Of a stretch of DNA of 42,942 bases, positions 8,053 through 17,237 are shown piece by piece. The notes beneath the pieces were generated by a model. It was not told the origin of the DNA. It saw only the letters and a program-made list of their open reading frames with translations, and searched no databases. Numbering within the stretch: the stretch's first letter is position 1; each line of letters opens with the position of its first letter. The stretch is from Thermoanaerobacter sp. (GTDB lineage: Bacteria; Bacillota; Thermoanaerobacteria; Thermoanaerobacterales; Thermoanaerobacteraceae), in contig JADBKJ010000010.1 of NCBI GenBank assembly GCA_014896455.1, positions 1 through 42,942 on the forward strand, written 5' to 3'. The position numbers and the translations under genes are program-made.

Positions 8053-8922
8053 ATGCAAGCAGAAATATTAAAAGCTATTCAAACAATTTCAAATCCTTTT
8101 TTAGATTATTTTTTTATAGCTGTAACCATGTTGGGAAGCTCAAGTTTTTATTTTATTTTTATTCCAATCTTTTATTGGTGTGTAGATAAAAGATTGGGTT
8201 TAAAACTGGGACTCATTTTGATAAGCTCTATCTATGTAAATACTTTTTTGAAAGAGGCAACAAAAATAGCCAGGCCAATAGGATATCCAGGAATAAGGTC
8301 TATTTTCACACAATCGGCAGGAGGATATTCTTTTCCTAGCGGCCATGCACAAGGTTCTACAACTCTTTGGGGGACTTTAATGGTGCATTATCAAAAAAAA
8401 TGGCTGTGGTATGTAGGAATCGCCATCGTATTACTCGTATCATTTTCGCGAATGTACTTAGGTGTCCACTGGCCGATAGATATTATTGGCGGAATATTGA
8501 TAGCTGTTTTAATAATAATTTTAAGTGAACTTATTGATAGCATCGTGAAAGAAACCAATTTTAACATAAGTTTATCTTTTAAAATTATTTTGTCAATTTT
8601 AATCCCTGCGCTTTTTATATTAATTTTCCCTCACAAGGATATTTATGAATACATGGGCTTGATTTCTGGTACTTTAATAGGTTATTTTATAGACAAAGAA
8701 AAATTTGATTTTACTGTCCATGCTCCTCTTCAAAAGCAAATTTTGAAGTTACTAATTGGCATATTTGTATTTTTTGCACTTAAAGAGGGATTAAAATTTG
8801 TGTTGCCATCTGTAAATATTTTTAACGCTATAAGGTATGCAATTTGTGGCTTATGGCTTTCTCTTGGTGCTCCTTACATATTCAATCTTTTTAAATTAAA
8901 CGATAAAACAATAAAACCATAA
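8053..8922 (+). CDS. PAP2-family membrane phosphatase
   Basis: Integral membrane phosphatase of 289 residues, of the type acting on lipid phosphates such as undecaprenyl pyrophosphate or phosphatidic acid. All three motifs are present: KEATKIARP (K-x6-R-P), SFPSGHAQ (P-S-G-H) and SRMYLGVHWPIDI (S-R-x5-H-x3-D). The C-terminal third adds several extra membrane helices, as in the long Firmicute PAP2 proteins. The ATG at 8053 is chosen over an upstream in-frame codon at 8023 because GAGGTG lies five bases before it. It is a single gene ending at a hairpin shared with the convergent ykuK-like gene. Confidence 0.88.
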   Translation: MQAEILKAIQTISNPFLDYFFIAVTMLGSSSFYFIFIPIFYWCVDKRLGLKLGLILISSIYVNTFLKEATKIARPIGYPGIRSIFTQSAGGYSFPSGHAQGSTTLWGTLMVHYQKKWLWYVGIAIVLLVSFSRMYLGVHWPIDIIGGILIAVLIIILSELIDSIVKETNFNISLSFKIILSILIPALFILIFPHKDIYEYMGLISGTLIGYFIDKEKFDFTVHAPLQKQILKLLIGIFVFFALKEGLKFVLPSVNIFNAIRYAICGLWLSLGAPYIFNLFKLNDKTIKP

Positions 8923-8952
8923 AAATAAGACCTCTTCTTTTTAAGAGGTCTT
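8921..8952. terminator. Bidirectional hairpin between PAP2 and ykuK-like genes
   Basis: Ten-base arms AAGACCTCTT (8927-8936) and AAGAGGTCTT (8943-8952) flank a CTTTTT loop. On the minus strand a T5 tract (8925-8921) follows. The ykuK-like stop (8951-8953) is embedded in the stem. Confidence 0.75.
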
Positions 8953-9439
8953 ATCCAATATTAGCCATACTTTTAGTGTGCTTATCAGCTACTTTGCTAG
9001 CCCCATAAGATGCAGGCTTAACTTGTGCTTCAAATCCACATCCTAACACCATGTTAACTACTTCTTTTATAATATCTCTCGTTTTACCATTTTCCCCTAC
9101 GTCTAAATGAATCTGTATATTTATATCTTTTTTATCAGTTTGATTGATCTTTTCAAAAAGTTGATTCGCTATTTCAATGCTGTAAGTAGCCTCCATAAAA
9201 ATCCGTTGTTTTAAAGACAACACCTTTTTATTATAAAATTTCCTATAATAGTACCTGGCACCCTTCCCTTCTCGGTATATGATTACAGCAGTAACAAAGC
9301 ATACTGATTTACCTGGTTGAGAGTCTGTACCCACCATTAATTTGTAATTAGATTGCCGGTCTCCCTCAACAAATTCCATAATGTCCTCGAACATTTTATC
9401 AATATCCATTTTTCCATTCGTTGGGCTAATGAAATACAA
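8951..9439 (-). CDS. YkuK-family RNase H-like protein
   Basis: Protein of about 162 residues in the DUF458/YkuK family, predicted to have an RNase H-like fold. Conserved blocks are LMVGTDSQ (first acidic residue), IHLDVGENGKTRDII and KPASYGASKVADKH. The function is not established; a nuclease or nucleic-acid-binding role is inferred from the fold. A TTG at 9439 (MYFISPTNGKM) is the likely start because AAAGGAG lies nine bases upstream and the N-terminus then matches the family; the frame is open upstream to 9475. Confidence 0.82.
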   Translation of the reverse strand: MYFISPTNGKMDIDKMFEDIMEFVEGDRQSNYKLMVGTDSQPGKSVCFVTAVIIYREGKGARYYYRKFYNKKVLSLKQRIFMEATYSIEIANQLFEKINQTDKKDINIQIHLDVGENGKTRDIIKEVVNMVLGCGFEAQVKPASYGASKVADKHTKSMANIG

Positions 9440-9549
9440 TGGCCCCATCTCCTTTAACTGCAAATTGCTTAGCACAATTAAATCTTAATTTTAATTTTTA
9501 TTATACACCATTTTCTTAAAAAGTGTATTAAAATTTTTTTATTTTTTTG

Positions 9550-10359
9550 TTAAACTATCAATTTTGTAACAAACAGTATCAAATCTGCAGCTGGTATAAA
9601 TATAAGCTGAGCCAGCAACGTACCCAAAATTTTCCCAAAGACAAGAAGCACTACCATACTGTCCACATCATGTTGTGTCCTTTTACCGCTTAAGGCCTGG
9701 TCAGTTATAAGAGCCGCCACAGGGTCCACTACAACGGTAAACAATACAGTCGCAAACCCGTTTACAATACCCGAAAGCTGACTGGCTGTAATTCTATACT
9801 CAGGAATAATAGCTCCGGCGTAAAGTGAAGATATAACACCTGTGGTGTAAATAGAAGTAATAATAACGTTATATATCAAAAAAGTTTTTGGTATGTTAGC
9901 CTTCCAAACACCTTTTAACATAGACAGCCTTGGCAAAACAATCTTTTTCTTTATCTTTTTTAAATTACTCCATCTAAACCCCTTAAGAATAAGCTTAGGA
10001 ACTGTTCCAGCTCCTTCCATTCCATTTATGGCAACAGTAAAAATCGATACAAAAGTGGGTATAAGAGGTGCTCCTATCACTGACCCTAATGTAGCTGAAA
10101 AAAGTACAATTCTCATATCATTTTGAAGGAGATGAACCTTGTCCATTTTTATCGCCATATCTACAATACTGCCAAGAAAGGGTGCTTGAATCATATTTGA
10201 TAGTCTTGATATCACAGCCATAATGTTAAAAAGCGAAAGAGCAACAGCAAGCTTTCGAGTTCTTACACCAGAAGGTCTTATGGAATAAGAAAGTGTATCA
10301 ATCAAATTTATAACCATCGTAAAGAAAGCTACAATTATGAGTCTTTTTGCATCTATCAT
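9550..10359 (-). CDS. amj: Lipid II flippase Amj
   Basis: Membrane protein of 269 residues (DUF2837/YdaH family). Amj is the alternate lipid II flippase of Bacillus subtilis, which moves the peptidoglycan precursor across the membrane beside MurJ. The N-terminus MIDAKRLIIVAFFTMVINLIDTLSYSIRPSGVRTRKLAVALSLFN, seen in parts, and later blocks PFLGSIVDMAI and GVISSLYAGAIIPEY are characteristic. Six or more hydrophobic segments are present. It is a single gene with its own sigma-A promoter, divergent from the MFS transporter. Confidence 0.87.
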   Translation of the reverse strand: MIDAKRLIIVAFFTMVINLIDTLSYSIRPSGVRTRKLAVALSLFNIMAVISRLSNMIQAPFLGSIVDMAIKMDKVHLLQNDMRIVLFSATLGSVIGAPLIPTFVSIFTVAINGMEGAGTVPKLILKGFRWSNLKKIKKKIVLPRLSMLKGVWKANIPKTFLIYNVIITSIYTTGVISSLYAGAIIPEYRITASQLSGIVNGFATVLFTVVVDPVAALITDQALSGKRTQHDVDSMVVLLVFGKILGTLLAQLIFIPAADLILFVTKLIV

Positions 10360-10396
10360 TTGTTCACATCCGTTTCTTTATTTAAATTCCTTTATA

Positions 10397-10425
10397 ATTA
10401 TATTGTACAATGCTTTTTTTTTCAA
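10397..10425 (-). promoter_or_regulatory. Sigma-A promoter of amj
   Basis: On the minus strand TTGAAA (10425-10420) and TATAAT (10402-10397) are separated by exactly 17 bases, a near-consensus vegetative promoter about 38 bases before the amj start. Confidence 0.7.
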
Positions 10426-10479
10426 CATTTATCTTTTCCCAAAGTTTGTGATATAATCTATGATATCGGAGGGATATAA

Positions 10480-11877
10480 ATGACACAAAAACATTACAGC
10501 AAATGGGTAATTCTTTCTGCAGTCGTCATAGGCAGTATTATGGGACCAATTGATGGAAGTGTTGTCAACATAGCGATGCCAGAATTCACAAAAATTTTTC
10601 ACACTAACATAACAACAGTAAGCTGGGTCTCCATGACATATCTTTTAGTTGTAAGTAGTTTAATGATGACTTTTGGAAGACTTGGTGACATGTTAGGCTA
10701 CAAAAAATTGTATCAATACGGCCTTTTGACTTTTTCAATTTCTTCTGCGATTTTAAGTTTTTCTGTAAACATATATATGTTGATAATTATGAGAGCTATT
10801 CAAGCAGTAGGAGCCGCCATGCTTATGTCAATGTCTTCTGCCATAATTACATCTGTGTTTCCTCCAAACGAAAGAGGTAGAGCTCTTGGCATCAATGCTA
10901 TGTCTATATCAATCGGTCTTGCGATAGGTCCTACATTAGGTGGACTTCTTTTGAAATACTTAGGCTGGCCTTCTATATTTTACATAAACGTACCTATCGG
11001 TATAATAGGTTACATATGGGCTCATATTGTGGTCCCTGACAACAAAGGAGTAGCTGAAAAATTCGATCCTTATGGCTCTATTTCTTTCTTTGCTTTTCTT
11101 GCAAGTCTTTTGCTTTTTATTTCTGAAGGTGGAACATGGGGTTGGTCCTCTCTTACAAGCATAGTCGTATTAGCTATATCAATAGCATCTTTGATAATTT
11201 TTATCAACGTAGAAAACAAAGTAGAGTTTCCTATGTTTGACTTTTCCCTTTTAAAAATAAGGTCTTTCACTTTTGGAAACATAAGTACCATGCTAAACTT
11301 TATGGCTCAATACACAATGACTTTTTTAACCCCTTTCCTCCTTCAACATCTAGGATTTACTACTGAAAAAGCAGGTATAATCATGACTTCTTTCCCTCTC
11401 GTCATGTTCGTCGTAGCACCTTTAAGCGGTATTTTAGCTGATAGATACGGCGCTCAAATTTTATCAACTATTGGTGCACTAATTTCTGCAACAGCCCTTT
11501 TTCTCATGGCAACTTTAACGGAAAAATCTACTATGTTTGCTATTATGGCTCGCCTTGCTCTTTTTGGAATAGGAAATGCTATCTTCCAAACGCCAAATAA
11601 CAGTGCAGTAATGGGAAGTGCACCAAAAAACAGATTAGGGGTAGCCTCCGCCTTCCTTGCAACAATGAGAAATGTAGGAATGGTAATGGGCATCGCAGTA
11701 GGAAGTGCGATATTTACCAACAGGTTAAAAGTCTATCAAGCTCTAAAATTTTCTTCTAATGCAGCCTTTATGTTTGCGATTAGAGAAGCTTATATAACTG
11801 CAGGAATTTTCTCATTGATATGCGCTTTTACTTCTCTGGTGAGAAATAATGTTAAATTAATACAAGGAAAGGATTGA
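10480..11877 (+). CDS. MFS drug:H+ antiporter, DHA2 (EmrB/QacA) family
   Basis: Proton-driven exporter of 465 residues with about 14 membrane segments. The motifs are DHA2-type: GPIDGSVVNIAMPE in TM1 (motif D), GRLGDMLGYKK in the loop after TM2 (motif A) and the TM5 antiporter motif GLAIGPTLGGLL. The substrate cannot be told from sequence; toxic organic compounds are usual. GGAGG lies seven bases before the ATG. The promoter region has GTGATATAAT, an extended -10. ndk follows after five bases, so the two are co-transcribed. Confidence 0.88.
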   Translation: MTQKHYSKWVILSAVVIGSIMGPIDGSVVNIAMPEFTKIFHTNITTVSWVSMTYLLVVSSLMMTFGRLGDMLGYKKLYQYGLLTFSISSAILSFSVNIYMLIIMRAIQAVGAAMLMSMSSAIITSVFPPNERGRALGINAMSISIGLAIGPTLGGLLLKYLGWPSIFYINVPIGIIGYIWAHIVVPDNKGVAEKFDPYGSISFFAFLASLLLFISEGGTWGWSSLTSIVVLAISIASLIIFINVENKVEFPMFDFSLLKIRSFTFGNISTMLNFMAQYTMTFLTPFLLQHLGFTTEKAGIIMTSFPLVMFVVAPLSGILADRYGAQILSTIGALISATALFLMATLTEKSTMFAIMARLALFGIGNAIFQTPNNSAVMGSAPKNRLGVASAFLATMRNVGMVMGIAVGSAIFTNRLKVYQALKFSSNAAFMFAIREAYITAGIFSLICAFTSLVRNNVKLIQGKD

Positions 11878-11882
11878 TTTAA

Positions 11883-12290
11883 ATGGAAACCACTCTTGCT
11901 ATAGTAAAACCCGACGGTGTCAAGAGAGGGCTTATAGGAGAAATATTAAAAAGATATGAAAACAAAGGTTTAAGGCTTAAAGCAGCAAAAGTAATAACTC
12001 CAACAATTGGGCTTTTAGAAAAGCACTACGAGGAACACAAGGGCAAGCCTTACTACAAACCTTTAATACAGTACATGTCCTCAGGTCCTGTCTTTGCAAT
12101 GGTACTAGAAGGAGAAAACGCCGTAAAAATAGTTAGATTATTAAACGGTGCTACTAAAGTGGAAGAGGCCCTCCCTGGAACAATAAGAGGTGATTTTGCT
12201 TCTAGTACTACTTTTAACATTATTCACGGTTCAGATAGTATTGAAGCTGCAAAAAGAGAAATAGCACTGTGGTTTCCTGAATTAGCATGA
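11883..12290 (+). CDS. ndk: Nucleoside diphosphate kinase
   Basis: Transfers the gamma-phosphate between nucleoside triphosphates and diphosphates through a phospho-histidine. The active site His115 is in NIIHGSDS, the N-terminal block ETTLAIVKPDGVKRGLIGEI is typical, and 135 residues is the normal length. The ribosome site AAGGAAAGG overlaps the end of the MFS gene, so the pair is translated from one mRNA. The repeat element A begins 56 bases after the stop. Confidence 0.96.
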   Translation: METTLAIVKPDGVKRGLIGEILKRYENKGLRLKAAKVITPTIGLLEKHYEEHKGKPYYKPLIQYMSSGPVFAMVLEGENAVKIVRLLNGATKVEEALPGTIRGDFASSTTFNIIHGSDSIEAAKREIALWFPELA

Positions 12291-12321
12291 ATATTTTTGT
12301 GGACAAGGCATAAACTCAAAC

Positions 12322-12346
12322 AAGGCGAAGTGACTTCACTTCGCCT
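12322..12346. repeat. Left 25-bp direct repeat/hairpin flanking element A
   Basis: A quasi-palindrome with arms AAGGCGAAGTGA and TCACTTCGCCT. It is identical over 25 bases to 12666-12690 on the other side of repeat element A. It is either a target-site duplication or the boundary hairpin that all copies of the element show. Read leftward it is followed by TTGTTTGAGTTT, a weak T-tract. Confidence 0.75.
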
Positions 12347-12665
12347 CAGTTTGTTGACAAAGTTAAAAAATATTCAAAGGAGATATTTTGCATCGTCGCT
12401 CCGATGTTCCAAAGCGACAAAACTAAAGCTCGACCTTCGGGCTCCGGCAGGGTACCGGGCACAATCGGCCTCCTTGCCTCAGGTGCCCGCCTTCGCCATC
12501 CATGGCTTCGGCCCTGCCTCCACCCTCAGTCTCGCTAAGTTTTGTTACCGCTTTGTAACAAGTCGCACCGATTGCAAAATATCTCCTTTGCGAAAGTTTG
12601 TCTACAGTCTGACAAGTCGCACCGATTGCAAAATATCTCCTTTGCGAAAGTTTGTCTACAGTCTG
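12347..12665 (-). repeat. Fold-back repeat element, copy A (inverted orientation)
   Basis: GC-rich, non-coding dispersed repeat with copies at 25117-25380 and 38550-38811. In this copy the CAGTTTGTTGACAAAG end is on the left and the GTCTACAGTCTG end on the right. The termini are imperfect inverted repeats sharing AAAGGAGATATTTTGCA at both ends. The last 54 bases (12558-12611) are duplicated in tandem at 12612-12665, making this copy 319 bp instead of about 263. Open frames cross it, but their reading frames shift between copies, so no protein is conserved. No transposase is encoded. Confidence 0.85.
12558..12665. repeat. 54-bp tandem duplication at the end of repeat copy A
   Basis: Two adjacent identical units (12558-12611 and 12612-12665), each starting ACAAGTCGCACC and ending CTACAGTCTG. 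The unit is the terminal inverted-repeat segment of the element, and the other copies have it once. Confidence 0.9.
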
Positions 12666-12690
12666 AAGGCGAAGTGACTTCACTTCGCCT
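12666..12690. repeat. Right 25-bp direct repeat; also ATPase stop and terminator hairpin
   Basis: Identical to 12322-12346. The final codons of the Ca2+-ATPase (AAG GCG AAG TGA on the minus strand) are part of this repeat, and the palindrome has the form of a terminator stem that includes the stop codon. Confidence 0.75.
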
Positions 12691-15355
12691 TAGTTAACGG
12701 TACTATATAAGCAGTATAAAGATTGTTAAATACAAATTCTATTGAAGAGAAAAACATCACGACCAGCCAATCATAGCCAGTAAGCACTGTTGTCTTAAAC
12801 ACAACACTTAAAGGTGGAATATATATTGTAGCTAAGAAAAGCAAAAATGATGTCAAAACTGCTAACACCAAGTAAGGATTAGTAAAAATCCCTATCTCAA
12901 AAATTAAATTTCTTTCTGACCTACATTCAAAGGCGTGTATCAGCTCTACCATCACTAATGTAGCAAAAGCTATAGTTCTAGCTTTTTCCAATGTCCCATA
13001 ACTTAATGCAAATACATAAGCTCCAAGAGTACTTACTGCCATTAAAAATCCCACTATAATGATTCTTATACCCAACCCTCTTGAAAATACACTTTCTTTA
13101 GCATTTCTCGGTCTCATCACCATTATATCTTTTTCAGGAGGATCCATCCCTAGAGCTAAAGCCGGCAACCCATCAGTAACAAGATTGACCATTAATATTT
13201 GAATTGGAGCAAGAGGCAATTTTAAGGCCATTAAAGCTGCAAAAAACATAGTCAAAACTTCTCCAAGGTTACAAGAAAGCAAAAATCGTATAAATTTTCG
13301 TATATTGTCATAAATTATTCTTCCTTCTTCAACAGCTGCCACAATAGTGGCAAAATTATCATCTAATAAAATCATAGAGGAAGCCTCTTTTGCAACTTCT
13401 GTTCCTCCTTTTCCCATAGCAATACCTATATCTGCCTCTTTCAAAGCAGGGGCATCATTTACCCCGTCCCCTGTCATAGCTACTGTAAAACCTTTGTTTT
13501 TAAGGGCTTTTACAATTCTGAGCTTATGTTTTGGGGTTGCCCTTGCATAAACACTAATATTTGTACAAACTTTCTCAAGGTCCTTATCGCCCATGTTATC
13601 TAAATCCTGCCCTGTAATCACTTTATCATTTTCCCCTAATATTTTTAATTCTTTTGCTATAGCAGTTGCAGTAATCTTGTGGTCACCTGTTATCATAACC
13701 GGTTTTATTCCTGCCATCTTACATTTTAAAACTGCACCATATACTTCCCCTCGAGGAGGATCTATCATCCCTTCCAATCCTACAAAAACCAAATCTTTTT
13801 CTATAAATTCTGCAACCATTGGAAATTTAGGAGGAAGCTTTTTGTAAGCAAAGGCCAATACTCTCAAAGCTTCCCTGCCAAAACTTTCATTGATATCTAA
13901 TATTCTTTTTTTATCAAAAACAGTAAGGGGTACTTCTTTTCCTTCTGTATATTTATAGGTACAAAGGTCCAATATTACATCTGGAGCACCTTTTACATAA
14001 GCATATTTTTCACCATTTATCTCCACAATAACAGACATCCTTTTTCTATCTGAATCAAAAGGAATTTCCTCCATTCTTTTAGTATTTTCTACCAGCTCAA
14101 GAGAAAGTCCTGATTTGATTGAAAAAGAAAGTATAGCAGCTTCAGTAGGGTCTCCTATGTATTTTTCTTCTTCCAAAGTTTCTCTGCCAATTTTTATCTT
14201 TTTCCTCTTAATCTTTGCGTTATTGCACAATGCCCCTATCTCCACCATCTTTCTAAAAGCGCTTCTCTCTTTATTTCTCATTGTAGTAAATTTTTTACTT
14301 TTATCACCTTTTACTTCAAAAACTTCTTCATCACAAAACACTTTTGTCACAGTCATTTTGTTCTCTGTCAAAGTACCTGTCTTGTCCGTACATATTACAT
14401 TAGTGCATCCTAATGTTTCAACAGCAGGCAATTTTCTTATTAATGCATTTCTTTTAAGCATCCTTTGTACCCCGATGGCCAAAGAAACTGTAACAACAGC
14501 AGGAAGTCCCTCAGGAATAGCAGCAACTGCAAGACTTACACCTGATAAAAACATATAATACAAAGACTCTCCTCTTATTATTCCCAATACTATTACAATA
14601 CCGCATATAGCAAGAGCTCCTGCTACTAATACTTTACCAAGTTTATTGAGTCTTTTTTGTAATGGCGTTTCATCTCCTTCAATATCTTTAATCATTTCTG
14701 CAATTTTCCCCATTTCTGTTTGCATACCTGTAGCAGTTACAATAGCTTTCCCTCTTCCTTTCGTAACAATAGTACCCATATAAACTACATTACTATTAGT
14801 TACTGCCGCTCTTTTTACATTGTTTACAGCTTCCTTGTGGACAGGGACTGACTCACCAGTCAAAATCGATTCATCCACTTCTAAATTATGACTTTCTATC
14901 AAAACAGCATCTGCTGGAACTTTATCTCCAGCCTCCAATATAATAATATCATCTATTACAATCTGAGAAGCCTCTATCTCTTTTTGTTCTCCATCCCTCA
15001 AAACTTTTGCAATAGGCGCTGCAAGTTTTTTTAAAGCTTCCAAAGACTGCTCTGTTCTATATTCTTGGATAAATCCTAATACAGCATTTAAAATGACGAT
15101 TATCGTTATTGTCAAAGCATCCGCTAATTCTCCCATCAAAGCAGAAATTAAAGTTGCTGCCAATAAAACCATCACCATAAAATCTTGAAACTGATTTAAA
15201 AATATTTGCAAAGGACTAACTTTGTGCCCTTCCTCCAATATATTTTGCCCATATTTCAATAACCTTTTTTGCGCTTCTTGACTATTTAAGCCGGTAAAGT
15301 CAGTTTTGTCAAAGTAGTAAATTGTTTGTTGCATTTGCTTCTTACCGTAAGACAT
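12680..15355 (-). CDS. Cation P-type ATPase, probable Ca2+-transporting (P2A)
   Basis: Membrane pump of 891 residues. In order: N-terminal cation-ATPase domain, actuator domain with TGES (166-169), TM4 [10 protein letters not shown] (PEGLP 281-285), phosphorylation site DKTGT with Asp324, nucleotide-binding KGAPD, hinge [12 protein letters not shown], and TM6 [13 protein letters not shown]. The PEGLP and NLVTDGLPA motifs are those of calcium pumps of the SERCA/PMR1 class, so Ca2+ export is the likely role; Mn2+ is an alternative. The ATG follows AAAGGGG. The C-terminal codons are inside a repeat that flanks element A. Confidence 0.92.
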   Translation of the reverse strand: MSYGKKQMQQTIYYFDKTDFTGLNSQEAQKRLLKYGQNILEEGHKVSPLQIFLNQFQDFMVMVLLAATLISALMGELADALTITIIVILNAVLGFIQEYRTEQSLEALKKLAAPIAKVLRDGEQKEIEASQIVIDDIIILEAGDKVPADAVLIESHNLEVDESILTGESVPVHKEAVNNVKRAAVTNSNVVYMGTIVTKGRGKAIVTATGMQTEMGKIAEMIKDIEGDETPLQKRLNKLGKVLVAGALAICGIVIVLGIIRGESLYYMFLSGVSLAVAAIPEGLPAVVTVSLAIGVQRMLKRNALIRKLPAVETLGCTNVICTDKTGTLTENKMTVTKVFCDEEVFEVKGDKSKKFTTMRNKERSAFRKMVEIGALCNNAKIKRKKIKIGRETLEEEKYIGDPTEAAILSFSIKSGLSLELVENTKRMEEIPFDSDRKRMSVIVEINGEKYAYVKGAPDVILDLCTYKYTEGKEVPLTVFDKKRILDINESFGREALRVLAFAYKKLPPKFPMVAEFIEKDLVFVGLEGMIDPPRGEVYGAVLKCKMAGIKPVMITGDHKITATAIAKELKILGENDKVITGQDLDNMGDKDLEKVCTNISVYARATPKHKLRIVKALKNKGFTVAMTGDGVNDAPALKEADIGIAMGKGGTEVAKEASSMILLDDNFATIVAAVEEGRIIYDNIRKFIRFLLSCNLGEVLTMFFAALMALKLPLAPIQILMVNLVTDGLPALALGMDPPEKDIMVMRPRNAKESVFSRGLGIRIIIVGFLMAVSTLGAYVFALSYGTLEKARTIAFATLVMVELIHAFECRSERNLIFEIGIFTNPYLVLAVLTSFLLFLATIYIPPLSVVFKTTVLTGYDWLVVMFFSSIEFVFNNLYTAYIVPLTKAK

Positions 15356-15396
15356 CCCAATCCCCTTTCTTAAACTTTTCGCTCTCTAAATAAAAT

Positions 15397-15424
15397 ATGA
15401 GGGCATTCTAAAAAACATGCCCTC
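15397..15424 (-). terminator. Terminator-like hairpin after the DUF2225 gene
   Basis: Eight-base arms GAGGGCAT (15399-15406) and ATGCCCTC (15417-15424) flank a ten-base A-rich loop. The minus-strand tail ATATTTTA is weak. The stop codon (15423-15425) overlaps the stem. Confidence 0.6.
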
Positions 15425-16082
15425 ATTCTTTTAAACTTTGCCATCCATCTCTTGCAAGATTGACTATTAAATTATATCGAGACCTATCAGGATGATTTAT
15501 CACTTTATTATACCATTTTAATGCCTCTTCCCTGTTGCCTAACATTCTATTAAGTTCTGCTATCATATATATGAGAAGTACTTCTTCTTCATATATATCC
15601 GAACCACTATAGGCTTTTATATAAGAATCCAATGCATATTTCAAATATTTTTCTTCATTTACCTTATCATTTAAAATCCTATATATCCAAGCAATTCTAA
15701 GACAAGTCTTCGCAAAAACTATGGGCTTATCTTCTTTTATCTGGGAACAATATAAAGCCAATAAATAGGCTTCTAACGCTTTTTGAGGTGTTCTTTCACC
15801 AGAAAATTCTCTTTTAACCCACTTAGCCGTTACCAGTGATAAGATTTTTTCCTTTTTGTCATTAGTTATTCTGTCAAATTCAGATTCCAAAGCAGCATAT
15901 CCGCAATTTGGGCACACAATAACTTCATAAAAGAAAGGATTAATGCCATCTTTATATTTAGTATAAAAATCTCTTTCTCTTTCTTCCACCTTCAATTGCG
16001 AAGATCTTGCTTTGGTATATGTAAACTCTTTTTTACATACTGGGCATACAGTTTTTTTATCGTACAAATATTTGTTTCCCAA
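15423..16082 (-). CDS. DUF2225 zinc-ribbon protein with TPR-like C-terminus
   Basis: Protein of 219 residues. The N-terminal part has two CxxC pairs (CPVCKKEF and CPNCGYAA) that should form a zinc ribbon, with the DUF2225 block ARSSQLKVEERERDFYTKY between them. The rest is helical and repeats a TPR-like pattern, e.g. LAWIYR-like helices and LGNREEALKWYNKVI. The family function is unknown. A TTG at 16082 (MGNKYLYDKK) is preferred since GGAGGTG precedes it by five bases; the frame is open to 16133, but no ribosome site is there. Confidence 0.82.
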   Translation of the reverse strand: MGNKYLYDKKTVCPVCKKEFTYTKARSSQLKVEERERDFYTKYKDGINPFFYEVIVCPNCGYAALESEFDRITNDKKEKILSLVTAKWVKREFSGERTPQKALEAYLLALYCSQIKEDKPIVFAKTCLRIAWIYRILNDKVNEEKYLKYALDSYIKAYSGSDIYEEEVLLIYMIAELNRMLGNREEALKWYNKVINHPDRSRYNLIVNLARDGWQSLKE

Positions 16083-16141
16083 TATTACACCTCCGTCCAA
16101 CATTAGTCCTATTAAATATTTTAACATACTCATCTACATTT

Positions 16142-16148
16142 TTCGACA
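16142..16148 (-). promoter_or_regulatory. Candidate Spo0A box
   Basis: The minus strand reads GAATGTCGAAAAATG with a perfect TGTCGAA, about 60 bases before the likely start of the DUF2225 gene. Confidence 0.35.
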
Positions 16149-16187
16149 TTCTATAGATAAAAATTAGCTATACCTCAAAAATTGAAA

Positions 16188-17237
16188 TTATTTGTGATTT
16201 ATTATTCTATATGTAAGGCCAATAAGCATAATAATGCCTCCATAACCAGCGATAGGATATAAATAATGAACAAGTTTTGCAAAACCAAACCCACTAGCTA
16301 TAAGGGCCATTCCCCCCGAGGCAACAGTAAAAATCTTATATTTCACTGACCCAATTTCTGTAAACCTTGCCGCAAACCCATATAGATTTCCAACAGCCGT
16401 AGTATATATTTCTGCAATCAAAATAAAACTGTATACAAATTTCAAAACCGGTGAAATTTTACTAGCAACATAAAGCATGGGTATTTCATATAAAGAAGCA
16501 GTAGGCATATTTATAAGAATTGTAAAAAATATCAAAAATGCTCCTAATCCTAATCCAATTCCTCCCAATATAGCTCCCCATCTTAGTTTTGACCTGTCGT
16601 TGGTTTTCTGTCCAAGAGGAGCAAGAATGGCAACTGCCATCAAAAGATTATAGGAAGCATAAAGTATTCCCGACAATGCAAAATTTTTTACTGCAGCTTT
16701 AAAAGGAAAGTCAGCAGTTGTTATAACCGTAATGTCTGTTACATAAAAAAGGGAAAAAATACTCACAATAATTACGGCAAGCAAGAGCAAAGGTACGACA
16801 AAAGAAATGGCAGAAATAACTCCTCCAATTCCTGTTAACACTGTTACAACCGATAATACTGCCATTACTGCACCACCAAAAGCAGAAGAAAGCCCAAATT
16901 GCTCTTCAAAAATTGCCCCACAACCTGCTATCATTGCAGATAGTGCTCCAAACAAAAAAAATGTAACTACTGAATCTATAACCCTTCCAAATAAAGGTCC
17001 CCCAGCTTTCATGATGACCTTTTTATAGGAGGAGGCATTAAGCCTGTTACCTAATCGCAAAATTACATACCCATAAAACACAAACATAAAAATAGCAATT
17101 AAAAGCCCTATAATTCCGTTAATTCCATGGTATACAAAAAATTGCAATATTTCTTGTCCCGAAGCAAATCCCGCTCCTACTACTGTTCCTATATAAGTTG
17201 CAGCAACTTTAAAAGCCGAAATCTCTTTTCTAATCAA
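16188..17237 (-). CDS. YkvI-family membrane transporter-like protein
   Basis: Polytopic membrane protein of 349 residues with about ten hydrophobic segments, related to the YkvI/spore-permease side of the amino acid-polyamine-cation fold. The N-terminal block AATYIGTVVGAGFASGQEI has the unwound-helix glycine motif of that fold. The substrate is unknown. The start is TTG at 17237, because AAAGGCGGG lies seven bases upstream and no other start fits. That ribosome site is also the 3' arm of the hairpin at 17243-17282, and the TTG is at the end of its T7 tract. Confidence 0.78.
   Translation of the reverse strand: MIRKEISAFKVAATYIGTVVGAGFASGQEILQFFVYHGINGIIGLLIAIFMFVFYGYVILRLGNRLNASSYKKVIMKAGGPLFGRVIDSVVTFFLFGALSAMIAGCGAIFEEQFGLSSAFGGAVMAVLSVVTVLTGIGGVISAISFVVPLLLLAVIIVSIFSLFYVTDITVITTADFPFKAAVKNFALSGILYASYNLLMAVAILAPLGQKTNDRSKLRWGAILGGIGLGLGAFLIFFTILINMPTASLYEIPMLYVASKISPVLKFVYSFILIAEIYTTAVGNLYGFAARFTEIGSVKYKIFTVASGGMALIASGFGFAKLVHYLYPIAGYGGIIMLIGLTYRIINHK

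Noticed and set aside
12347-12665. Repeat element as a group II intron or riboswitch
   Set aside because: No domain V-like hairpin, no intron-encoded protein, no consistent placement before start codons; copies lie mostly downstream of genes.
12297-12683. Open frames of 86-126 codons across repeat copy A, with related frames in copies B and C
   Set aside because: They run through a palindromic GC-rich repeat; the shared N-terminal peptide shifts frame after indels in each copy, and both strands are equally open. Not protein coding.
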